Assembly (NCBI RefSeq): GCF_047200635.1
Contig: NZ_JBJZOI010000009.1
Location: forward strand, 1-64,000
Origin: Saccharopolyspora_C sp047200635
GTDB lineage: Bacteria > Actinomycetota > Actinomycetes > Mycobacteriales > Pseudonocardiaceae
Reading direction: 5' to 3'
DNA length: 64,000 nt
Part shown: in pieces, positions 37,506 through 45,207 of the stretch
Numbering within the stretch: position 1 is the first letter of the stretch
Layout: each line of letters begins with the position of its first letter
Made by a program: the position numbers and the translations under genes
Notes under the pieces: generated by a model
The model's database searches: none
Told to the model about the DNA's origin: nothing
What the model saw: only the letters and a program-made list of their open reading frames with translations

Positions 37506-38583
37506 CCACCCGCCCGTGAGCCGTTGCGCGTTCAGGTGTTCGACACCGCGACGACGCGCTCGACGGTCTCAGGTACGGCGTCGCGGATCTCGGCCCGCGT
37601 TCCCGGCTCCTGCGGCGTCGACGACGGCGAGCGTCGTTGCCAACCCGTTCCGCCTCGTCGGCTCCGCTCCGGAGCGGACGGTGGTCGCCCGGGGAACCCG
37701 GGGCTGTGCCGCCGGGATCACGCGGGCGCCGCGTTCCGGGTGAGCTCGCGGAGCCTTCGCCGGGGGAGGGGTCGTCGTCGAACGACGCCGTCGTCGGCTG
37801 CGCGGGTTCAGGCGGCCGCTCCGCCGCTCGGTGACGTTCGACGTTCGGTGCGCGGCCTCGCGGAGCGCCTCGACCGCCGGGGCTTCCAGCGCGGCGCGGG
37901 CCGCGAAGATGCCCGCGCCTCGGCCCGCTCCGCGCCCGGACCAGCCGCTCGTGCACGGCCACCGGCCGGGTGGTGCGGGGCCTCGCGGAAAGCGCCCCGG
38001 GAGACCGGAGGAGCCTCGCCGCGCTCGGTTCCGACCAGCCATCTCCCGGGTTCGAGGTGAGCCCCGCCCCCGCGAGCGCTCGCGCGGGGAACTCCGGGCG
38101 GCGCCGCCCGGTGCCGGAACGTCCGGGGACCCCTGTCGAGCGCTCCTCCGGGCGGTTCTGGCCACCGCAGCGCGGCGGATGCCGGAGCTGGTCCGTCGAC
38201 GATCTCGTCGTGCCCCGTCCGTGAAGTCGGCGCGTCGAGCGACTCGCGGCGCGGGAGGTCAACGTGCCCGGGCGCTGGATTCGTGCGGGCCGGGCGACCC
38301 GGACCCGCGGCTCGCTCCCGGCGATCCCCGCCCGACCGTCGGAGGTGCCCCCGGGCTCCGCCGCTGGTCGAGGCGCGATCGGTACTCGCGCGCGGGGAGT
38401 TCACCCGTTCGACCGCTGTGATGCCCGACACCTCTTGCGGCCGGATCGGCTACGCTGATGGTTGGGTGACCGAAGGTTGGAACCCCGAATAAGTGCCACC
38501 TGGGGGCGAGCTCCGGGAGAGCCGCTTCCGGCGGCGGGCGCGACCGGGATCAACGGTGAGATCGGCGAAAGGTGCGGTGCGGT
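37506..38583. other. 1.08-kb GC-rich stretch with no convincing gene
   Basis: All six frames contain long open stretches, but none shows a recognisable domain or a credible start, and the predicted proteins are almost wholly Arg/Pro/Ala/Gly. It could be non-coding, a decayed gene, or an unknown RNA. TACGCT at 38451-38456 near its end is a good -10 box for mmsA, followed by a tiny GTG ORF (38466-38492) in the mmsA leader. Confidence 0.55.
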
Positions 38584-40083
38584 ATGTCCCAGGAGCTGGA
38601 GCACTTCATCGGCGGCAAGCGGGTCGCCGGGAACTCCGGGAACTTCGGCGACGTGTTCGACCCGAACACCGGCCGGGTGCAGGCCAAGGTCCCGCTGGCC
38701 GGTGCCGAGGAGGTCGCCGCCGCGGTCGCCAACGCGGCCGAGGCACAGCCGGGCTGGGCGGCTCAGAACCCGCAGAAGCGGGCCCGGGTGCTGATGCGCT
38801 TCCTGCAGCTGGTCAACGAGGAGATGGACTCGCTGGCGCGGCTGCTGTCGGCCGAGCACGGCAAGACCGTGGCCGACGCGAAGGGCGACATCCAGCGCGG
38901 GCTGGAGGTCGTGGAGTTCGCCGTGGGCATCCCGCACCTGCTCAAGGGCGAGTACAGCGAGAACGCGGGCACCGGCATCGACGTGTACTCGCTGCGCCAG
39001 CCGCTCGGCGTGGTCGCGGGCATCACGCCGTTCAACTTCCCCGCGATGATCCCGCTGTGGAAGGCGGCGCCCGCCATCGCCGCGGGCAACACCTTCGTGC
39101 TCAAGCCCTCCGAGCGGGACCCCTCCGTGCCGCTGCGGCTGGCCGAGCTGTTCGTCGAGGCCGGGTTGCCGCCGGGCGTGCTCAACGTGGTCAACGGCGA
39201 CAAGGTCGCGGTGGACGCCGTGCTCACCGACCCCAGGGTGCGGGCGGTCGGGTTCGTCGGTTCCTCCGCGATCGCCGAGTACATCTACAGCACCGCCGCC
39301 GCGCACGGGAAGCGCGCGCAGTGCTTCGGCGGCGCCAAGAACCACATGATCGTGATGCCGGACGCCGACCTGGATCAGGCGGTGGACGCGCTGGTCGGTG
39401 CGGGCTACGGCTCGGCGGGCGAGCGGTGCATGGCGATCTCGGTGGCGGTGCCGGTCGGGCAGGCCACCGCGGACGCGCTGGTCGAGAAGCTGGTCGCGCG
39501 GGTGAACCAGCTCAAGATCGGCACCAGCTTCGACGAGTCCGCGGACTTCGGGCCGCTGGTGACCGCGCAGGCCAAGGACCGGGTGGACGAGCTCATCGCC
39601 TCCGGGGTGGAGGAGGGGGCGCGGCTGCTCGTCGACGGTCGCGGCTTCCAGCTCGCGGGCCACGAGGACGGGTTCTTCGCGGGCGCCTCGCTGTTCGACC
39701 ACGTCACCCCGGAGATGCGGATCTACCGCGAGGAGATCTTCGGGCCGGTCCTGTCGGTGGTGCGCGCCGCGGACTACGAGGAAGCGCTCCGGCTGCCGAG
39801 CGAGCACGAGTACGGCAACGGAGTCGCCATCTTCACCAGGGACGGCGACGCGGCGCGCGAGTTCGTCAGCCGCGTCGACACCGGCATGGTCGGCGTGAAC
39901 GTGCCCATTCCGGTGCCGATCGCCTACCACACGTTCGGCGGCTGGAAGCGCTCCGGATTCGGCGACCTCAACCAGCACGGGCCGGACTCGATCAAGTTCT
40001 ACACGAAGACGAAGACGGTGACCTCGCGCTGGCCCTCCGGGCTCAAGGAAGGCGCCAGCTTCACCATCCCCACGATGAACTGA
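38584..40083 (+). CDS. mmsA: CoA-acylating methylmalonate-semialdehyde dehydrogenase
   Basis: A 499-residue aldehyde dehydrogenase that converts methylmalonate semialdehyde to propionyl-CoA at the end of valine breakdown. It shows PFNFPAMIPLW, KPSERDPSVP, the MmsA-specific GGAKNHMIVMPDAD, and the catalytic Cys in GERCMAIS. The start ATG at 38584 follows AAAGG. It heads a four-gene valine operon. Confidence 0.95.
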   Translation: MSQELEHFIGGKRVAGNSGNFGDVFDPNTGRVQAKVPLAGAEEVAAAVANAAEAQPGWAAQNPQKRARVLMRFLQLVNEEMDSLARLLSAEHGKTVADAKGDIQRGLEVVEFAVGIPHLLKGEYSENAGTGIDVYSLRQPLGVVAGITPFNFPAMIPLWKAAPAIAAGNTFVLKPSERDPSVPLRLAELFVEAGLPPGVLNVVNGDKVAVDAVLTDPRVRAVGFVGSSAIAEYIYSTAAAHGKRAQCFGGAKNHMIVMPDADLDQAVDALVGAGYGSAGERCMAISVAVPVGQATADALVEKLVARVNQLKIGTSFDESADFGPLVTAQAKDRVDELIASGVEEGARLLVDGRGFQLAGHEDGFFAGASLFDHVTPEMRIYREEIFGPVLSVVRAADYEEALRLPSEHEYGNGVAIFTRDGDAAREFVSRVDTGMVGVNVPIPVPIAYHTFGGWKRSGFGDLNQHGPDSIKFYTKTKTVTSRWPSGLKEGASFTIPTMN

Positions 40084-40090
40084 TCTGCGC

Positions 40091-40117
40091 GGTCCGGGGT
40101 CGACGCGGCCCCGGACC
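40091..40117 (+). terminator. Hairpin between mmsA and the acyl-CoA dehydrogenase gene
   Basis: GGTCCGGGG pairs with CCCCGGACC over nine perfect pairs and a nine-base loop. It may attenuate transcription into the rest of the operon. Confidence 0.6.
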
Positions 40118-40142
40118 GCTCTTCCGAAGCTGAGGAGTGGAC

Positions 40143-41327
40143 GTGTCGGTAGCAGCGGTTTCCGGCCCCTCCGGCGCGGTGTCGCCGTTCGCGCTGACCG
40201 AGGACCAGCAGGCGATCCAGGAGACCGCCCGCGAGTTCGCGGCCGAGCAGCTCGCGCCGCACGCCGTGCAGTGGGACCAGGACAAGCACTTCCCGGTCGA
40301 CGTGCTGCGGGCGGCCGGGGACCTCGGCATCGGCGGCATCTACGTCGACGAGGCCTACGGCGGCACCGGTTTGGGCCGGTTCGACTCGGTGCTCATCTTC
40401 GAGGCGCTGGCCTCCGGTGACCCCTCGATCGCGGCGTACCTGTCGATCCACAACATGGTCGCCGGCATGATCGACCGCTTCGGCGACGCCGAGCAGCGCG
40501 CGCGCTGGCTGCCCGGGCTGTGCTCGCTGCGCACCCGCGCCAGCTACTGCCTCACCGAGCCGGAGGCGGGGTCGGACGCCGCCTCCCTGCGGACCCGCGC
40601 GGTGCGCGACGGCGACGACTACGTGCTCACCGGGGTGAAGCAGTTCATCTCCGGCGGCGGCAGCTCCGACGTGTACGTGGTGATGGCGCGCACCGGCGAG
40701 AGCGGCGCGCGGGGCATCTCGACGTTCGTCGTCGAGGGCGGGGCGGCCGGTCTCTCGTTCGGGCACAACGAGCGCAAGATGGGCTGGAACGCCCAGCCGA
40801 CGCGGCAGGTGGTCCTGGACGGGGTGCGGGTTCCGGAGAGCAACCGGCTCGGCCCGGAGGGCATCGGTTTCAAGATCGCGATGGCGGGACTGGACGGTGG
40901 CAGGCTGAGCATCGCCGCCTGCTCGCTGGGCGGCGCGGCGGACGCGCTGCGGCGCAGTCTCGACTACGTGCGGGAGCGCACCGCGTTCGGTGCCAAGCTC
41001 AGCGAGTTCCAGGTGCTGCAGTTCAAGCTCGCCGACATGGCCACCGAGCTGGAGGCCGCCCGAATGCTGCTGTGGCGGGCCGCCTGGGCGCTCGACTCCC
41101 GCGATCCGGGGGCGACCCGGCTGTGCGCGATGGCCAAGCGCCTGGCCACCGACGCGGGTTTCAACGTGGCGAACGAGGCGCTTCAGATCCACGGGGGATA
41201 CGGATACCTTGCCGAGTACGGCCTGGAGAAGATCGTGCGCGACCTGCGCGTGCACCAGATCCTCGAGGGCACCAACGAGATCATGCGACTGATCATTTCC
41301 CGTGGACTGCTGGAGTCGGCATCATGA
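40143..41327 (+). CDS. Acyl-CoA dehydrogenase, probably isobutyryl-CoA dehydrogenase
   Basis: A 394-residue FAD enzyme with the family signatures YCLTEPEAGSDAASL and a C-terminal QIHGGYGYLAEYGLEKIVRDLR. The catalytic Glu should lie in LEGTNEIMRL. Its operon with mmsA, a hydroxyisobutyryl-CoA hydrolase and mmsB points to isobutyryl-CoA as substrate. The GTG at 40143 has GAGGAG five bases upstream. The stop overlaps the next start (ATGA). Confidence 0.93.
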   Translation: MSVAAVSGPSGAVSPFALTEDQQAIQETAREFAAEQLAPHAVQWDQDKHFPVDVLRAAGDLGIGGIYVDEAYGGTGLGRFDSVLIFEALASGDPSIAAYLSIHNMVAGMIDRFGDAEQRARWLPGLCSLRTRASYCLTEPEAGSDAASLRTRAVRDGDDYVLTGVKQFISGGGSSDVYVVMARTGESGARGISTFVVEGGAAGLSFGHNERKMGWNAQPTRQVVLDGVRVPESNRLGPEGIGFKIAMAGLDGGRLSIAACSLGGAADALRRSLDYVRERTAFGAKLSEFQVLQFKLADMATELEAARMLLWRAAWALDSRDPGATRLCAMAKRLATDAGFNVANEALQIHGGYGYLAEYGLEKIVRDLRVHQILEGTNEIMRLIISRGLLESAS

Positions 41328-42370
41328 CAACACCCGCCCCGGTGCAGGTTCTGCTCGGAGTCGAGGGCTCGCTCGGCCGCATCACCCTCAACCGCCCCAA
41401 GGCGATCAACTCGCTCACCCTGGACATGGTCCGGTCGATGACGGCCGCCCTGGAGGAGTGGCGCGCGGACGACCGGGTGCGCGTGGTGCTCATCGACGGT
41501 GCGGGCGAGCGCGGCCTGTGCGCGGGCGGGGACATCCGGGCCCTCTACGACGCGGCGAAGGCCCAGGACGACGCGCTGCCGAAGGCGTTCTGGACCGAGG
41601 AGTACCGGCTCAACGCGATGCTGTCGCACTACCCGAAGCCCGTGGTCGGGCTGATGGACGGGGTGTGCATGGGTGGTGGCGTCGGGATCTCCGCGCACGG
41701 TTCGCACCGGGTGGTCACGGAGCGCTCGAAGATCGGGATGCCGGAGGTGGGCATCGGCTTCGTCCCCGACGTGGGCGGCACCTTCCTGCTCTCCCACGCC
41801 CCCGGCGAGCTGGGCACCCACCTCGCGCTGACCGGTGCCCCGGTCGGCGGCGCGGACGCGGTGGCGCTGGGCCTGGCCGATCATCACCTGCCGAGCGAGC
41901 GCATCCCGGACCTCGTCGCGGCGCTGGCCGAGGGCGACGCGGACGCGGCGCTGGCCCGGCTCGCCGAGGCGCCGCCGGAGTCCCCCGTGGCAGCGCAGCG
42001 GACGTGGATCGACGAGGCCTACGCGGCCGATGACGTCGCCGAGGTGCTGGCCCGGCTGCGGGCCCGCCCGGAGGAAGCGGCGGCCCGGGCCGCCGAGGCG
42101 ATCGGGACGAAGTCGCCGACCTCGCTCAAGGTCACGCTGCGCGCCCTGCGCAGCCGCCCGGAGACGCTGGAGGCGGCGCTGGACCAGGAGTTCCGGATCG
42201 CGTTGCGCTGCATCAGCGAGGGCGACTTCGTCGAGGGCGTGCGCGCCACCCTGGTCGACAAGGACCGCGACCCGAAGTGGTCGCCGGACCGGCTGCAGGA
42301 CGTGGGCGAGGAGGACCTGCGGCGGTTCTTCGCCCCGCTCGGCGCGGACGAGCTGGGACTGTCCGGCTGA
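41324..42370 (+). CDS. 3-hydroxyisobutyryl-CoA hydrolase (enoyl-CoA hydratase superfamily)
   Basis: A 348-residue crotonase-fold protein. It has the oxyanion-hole CAGGDIRALYDAAK and GVCMGGGVGISAHG and the hydrolase-type EVGIGFVPDVGGTFLLS motif. The length (about 350, longer than hydratases) and place in the valine operon support hydrolysis of 3-hydroxyisobutyryl-CoA to the free acid, the substrate of MmsB. Confidence 0.92.
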   Translation: MTTPAPVQVLLGVEGSLGRITLNRPKAINSLTLDMVRSMTAALEEWRADDRVRVVLIDGAGERGLCAGGDIRALYDAAKAQDDALPKAFWTEEYRLNAMLSHYPKPVVGLMDGVCMGGGVGISAHGSHRVVTERSKIGMPEVGIGFVPDVGGTFLLSHAPGELGTHLALTGAPVGGADAVALGLADHHLPSERIPDLVAALAEGDADAALARLAEAPPESPVAAQRTWIDEAYAADDVAEVLARLRARPEEAAARAAEAIGTKSPTSLKVTLRALRSRPETLEAALDQEFRIALRCISEGDFVEGVRATLVDKDRDPKWSPDRLQDVGEEDLRRFFAPLGADELGLSG

Positions 42371-42422
42371 GCCGCGGGCCTCGCGCCCGGTTTCGAACAC
42401 CGCACCCGCGCAGAAGGGAAAC

Positions 42423-43346
42423 ATGACAATGGCTGTCATCGGTTTCATCGGGCTGGGCCACATGGGCGGCCCGATGTCGGCGAACCTCGTCCAGGCCGGC
42501 CACGTGGTGCGCGGGTTCGACCTGGGCGCGGAGGCCCTGGAGGCGGCGCGCGCGAACGGGGTCACCCCGGTCGCCTCGGCCGCGGAGGCCGCCGCCGGGG
42601 CGGAGGCGGTGATCACCATGCTGCCGGGTGGCAAGCAGCTGCTGGACTGCTACGAGCAGCTGCTGCCCGCCGCGGAGCCCGGTGCGCTGCTCGTCGACTC
42701 CTCGACGGTGGACGTCGCCGATGCCCGCGCCGCTCACGCGCTGGCGGGCTCGTCCGGGTTCGGCTCGCTGGACGCGCCCGTCTCCGGGGGCACGGCCGGT
42801 GCGGAAGCGGGCACGCTCACCTTCATGGTCGGTGGGTCCGAGGAGCACTTCCACCGCGCGGAGGCGCTGCTGGAACCGATGGCCCGCAAGGTGATCCACT
42901 GCGGCGGGCCGGGCCACGGCCAGGTCACCAAGATGTGCAACAACCTCATCCTCGGCGCCTCGATGATCGCGGTCGGGGAGGCCTTCGTGCTGGGCGAGCG
43001 GCTGGGGCTGAGCAACCAGGCGCTCTACGACGTCGCCTCCATCTCCACCGGGCAGTGCTGGGCGCTGACCACGAACTGCCCGGTGCCGGACCTGGTGGAG
43101 AGCAGCCGGGCCAACCACGACTACGAGCCGGGCTTCGCCGCGGCGCTCATGCTCAAGGACCTGCGGCTGGCCGAGTCGGCGGCGCGGCAGAGCGGCACCG
43201 ACGCGGCGCTCGGTCAGCTGGCCACGGAGCTCTACCAGCGGTTCAACGACGAGGGCGGCGGCGGGTACGACTTCGGCGCCATCATCCGCTCCATCCGCGA
43301 GCGCTCCGACCAGCTCACCGCGGAGCGGCCCGAACCCACCGGCTGA
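42423..43346 (+). CDS. mmsB: 3-hydroxyisobutyrate dehydrogenase
   Basis: A 307-residue NAD-dependent dehydrogenase converting 3-hydroxyisobutyrate to methylmalonate semialdehyde, the substrate of MmsA. Rossmann motif IGFIGLGHMGGPMSANL at the N-terminus, substrate loop DAPVSGGTAGAEAGTL, and catalytic Lys in GQVTKMCNNLIL. The ATG at 42423 follows AAGGGAA; a second ATG six bases later is less likely. Confidence 0.95.
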   Translation: MTMAVIGFIGLGHMGGPMSANLVQAGHVVRGFDLGAEALEAARANGVTPVASAAEAAAGAEAVITMLPGGKQLLDCYEQLLPAAEPGALLVDSSTVDVADARAAHALAGSSGFGSLDAPVSGGTAGAEAGTLTFMVGGSEEHFHRAEALLEPMARKVIHCGGPGHGQVTKMCNNLILGASMIAVGEAFVLGERLGLSNQALYDVASISTGQCWALTTNCPVPDLVESSRANHDYEPGFAAALMLKDLRLAESAARQSGTDAALGQLATELYQRFNDEGGGGYDFGAIIRSIRERSDQLTAERPEPTG

Positions 43347-43409
43347 GCCGCGAGCGCGGCTCCAGGGGTGGGGTGAACCGCGCCGGGGCCCGGCGTACTC
43401 TCACCTCTC

Positions 43410-43631
43410 GTGATGGACTGGCTGTTCGCGTGGTGGGACGCCGTCGAGCTGTGGCTCGTCCAGCTGTGGTACCCGCTGCTGGTGACCTTGGTCCTGGTCG
43501 TGCTGCTGCCGGTGTGCTGGTACCTGGCCCGGTTGCTCGACCGGGCCATCGACGTGGCCGGGGCGCGGCTGACCCGCGTGCGCGACGCCGAGCCGCCGCT
43601 GCGGACCTCGCGCGGGGCGGACCTGCCGTGA
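43410..43631 (+). CDS. Small single-span membrane protein
   Basis: A 73-residue protein with a tryptophan-rich start and one long hydrophobic segment (about 18-40), then a basic C-terminus. No known domain. GTG is eight bases after TACTCT (43396-43401), so it is probably leaderless. Its stop overlaps the next start (GTGA), so it is coupled to the truncated ribonuclease-like gene and may help secrete or anchor it. Confidence 0.65.
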   Translation: MMDWLFAWWDAVELWLVQLWYPLLVTLVLVVLLPVCWYLARLLDRAIDVAGARLTRVRDAEPPLRTSRGADLP

Positions 43632-43867
43632 ACCGGGTGACCTCGCGCAAGCGCATCACGATCGCCCTGGTCGGACTGCTCGCCCTCGTCGTGATCGGGT
43701 GGTTCGTGCAGCAGGGATCCGCCGAGCCCGGGCCCGGGCCGGGTTCGGCTCAGCCGGGAATCCGGGCCGCTCCGGCGGTGTGGCAGGCTGTGCCCGGTCT
43801 GCCGCAATCGTCCGGTCCCGCCGGGACGTGGCGAGTTCCCGCCGAAGGCGGGATCGGCTCGAGGTGA
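43628..43867 (+). pseudogene. Truncated secreted ribonuclease (barnase/RNase Sa type), N-terminal part only
   Basis: A 79-residue ORF. It has a basic start, one signal-anchor helix (ITIALVGLLALVVIGWFV), a Pro/Gly-rich linker, and a tail LPQSSGPAGTWRVPAEGG that resembles the LPPEAxxTWxLIxxGG entry of RNase Sa-type enzymes, then a stop. The catalytic domain (about 90 residues) is missing. The next gene is barstar, normally encoded beside its ribonuclease, so I read this as a broken ribonuclease gene. If wrong, it is a small anchored protein of unknown role. Confidence 0.55.
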
Positions 43868-43983
43868 GCACTCCGGACCACCTCGGCATTGCGGTGAACG
43901 GAACCGGTCCTGGTTGTTGGCACGTGTGGTTGAGTGGGATGTTTGCGACGAAGAAGCCTCAGGTCTTCCGGAAGGAGCCGGCG

Positions 43984-44346
43984 GTGAGCGAGCTGGAGCA
44001 GCCCGGTGTGAGCGCCCAGGCGGCGGCCGAGGACGCCGAGCGGCGCGGTGCGGCCGTCCACGTGCTCGACGGCACCGATCTCATCAGCAAGCGCACGACC
44101 CTGGACGGGATCGCGGCCGTGCTGTCGTTCCCGGAGTGGGCCGGGCGCAACCTCGACGCCCTCTACGACTGCCTGACAGATCTGTCCTGGTTGCCCGAGG
44201 GCGAGCACGTGCTGATCTGGTCGGGGGCGCAGCACCTGGCCGAGCACGATCCGAAGGCGTACCAGAAGATCAACACCGTGTTGCGCGACGCGGCCAGCAA
44301 CACCATCTGCGGCCGCGCCTTCGCCTCGGTGCTCACGCGGGACTGA
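43984..44346 (+). CDS. Barstar-family ribonuclease inhibitor
   Basis: A 120-residue protein whose C-terminal 90 residues match barstar: an inhibitory helix with FPEWAGRNLDALYDCLTDLSWLPEG, then alpha/beta elements ending VLTRD. Barstar plugs the active site of barnase in the cytoplasm. The GTG at 43984 follows GGAAGGAG; an in-frame ATG at 43939 would add 15 residues. Its usual partner appears truncated just upstream, so it may be an orphan or may act on a ribonuclease elsewhere. Confidence 0.9.
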   Translation: MSELEQPGVSAQAAAEDAERRGAAVHVLDGTDLISKRTTLDGIAAVLSFPEWAGRNLDALYDCLTDLSWLPEGEHVLIWSGAQHLAEHDPKAYQKINTVLRDAASNTICGRAFASVLTRD

Positions 44347-44357
44347 CCGCCCGGCGG

Positions 44358-44373
44358 GCCGCTGGTCAGCGGC
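44358..44373. terminator. Hairpin between barstar and enoyl-CoA hydratase genes
   Basis: GCCGCT and AGCGGC pair around GGTC in the gap between two converging genes. Confidence 0.5.
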
Positions 44374-44392
44374 TCCGCCCGGAACGGGACCA

Positions 44393-45166
44393 CTACTCCT
44401 GGGGGATCCAGGAGGCCGGGCGCTTCTCGGCGAAGGCCCGGATGCCCTCTTGGCCCTCCTCGGAGGCGAAGTGCTGGGCGGACAGCTCCAGGACCTCCTC
44501 GAAGTCGGCCGCGATGTCCGCCGATCGGGGCCGCCGCAGCAGCGCCTTCGTGGCGGCCAGCGCGTTCGGTGCGCCGCGCACCAGCATCCCCGCGTAGCGG
44601 GCGACCTCCGCGTCCAGCTCCTCGGCGGGTACCGCCGAGTTGAGCAGCCCGATCTCCACGGCCCGCGCGGCACCGAAGTTCTCCCCGGTGAGCAGCAGTT
44701 CGTGCGCGGCACGGGGGTGCAGCCGGGGGAGCACGGTCAGCGAGATGACCGCGGGAACCACCCCGATCCGGACCTCCGAGAAGCCGAAGGTCGACGAATC
44801 CGCCGCCACCGCGAGGTCGCAGGCCGCCACGATCCCGACCCCGCCCGCGCGGGCGGGCCCGGCCAGCTTCGCGAGCACCGGTTTCGGGCTGGTCCACAGC
44901 AGTTCCAGCAGCTCGGGCAGCTCGCGCACGCCCTGCGCACCGGCCCCGGCGGCGCGGGACTCCTTGAGGTCCATCCCCGCGCAGAACACCGGGCCGGTGT
45001 GGTCGAGCACGATCATCCGCACGGGATCCTCGGCCAGCGCGGCGGTGAGGTGCTCGCGCAGCTCCCGCCGCAGCTGAGCGGACAGCGCGTTGCGGTTGTG
45101 CGGCGAGTCGAGGGTGATCGTCGCGATGCCGGAGCGGGTGGTGCGGTGCACGAGTTCGTCGGCCAT
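44393..45166 (-). CDS. Enoyl-CoA hydratase/isomerase family protein
   Basis: A 257-residue crotonase-fold protein with FCAGMDLKESRAAG and GPARAGGVGIVAACDLAVAAD (oxyanion hole). The second catalytic Glu expected near GEVRIGVVP is replaced: here FSEVRIGVVPAVIS keeps Glu but the following Pro-x-x-Gly changes. Probable role in fatty-acid or amino-acid CoA catabolism. The ATG is seven bases after a TAACGT box (45174-45179, minus strand), so it is likely leaderless. Confidence 0.88.
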   Translation of the reverse strand: MADELVHRTTRSGIATITLDSPHNRNALSAQLRRELREHLTAALAEDPVRMIVLDHTGPVFCAGMDLKESRAAGAGAQGVRELPELLELLWTSPKPVLAKLAGPARAGGVGIVAACDLAVAADSSTFGFSEVRIGVVPAVISLTVLPRLHPRAAHELLLTGENFGAARAVEIGLLNSAVPAEELDAEVARYAGMLVRGAPNALAATKALLRRPRSADIAADFEEVLELSAQHFASEEGQEGIRAFAEKRPASWIPQE

Positions 45167-45207
45167 GCGCCGCACGTTAGCGGCGCGGCACGGCTGGATC
45201 CAGCCGC

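Noticed and set aside
38493..40133. A 546-codon plus-strand frame over mmsA
   Set aside because: It is a shifted shadow of mmsA, with Arg/Gly-rich composition and no domain.
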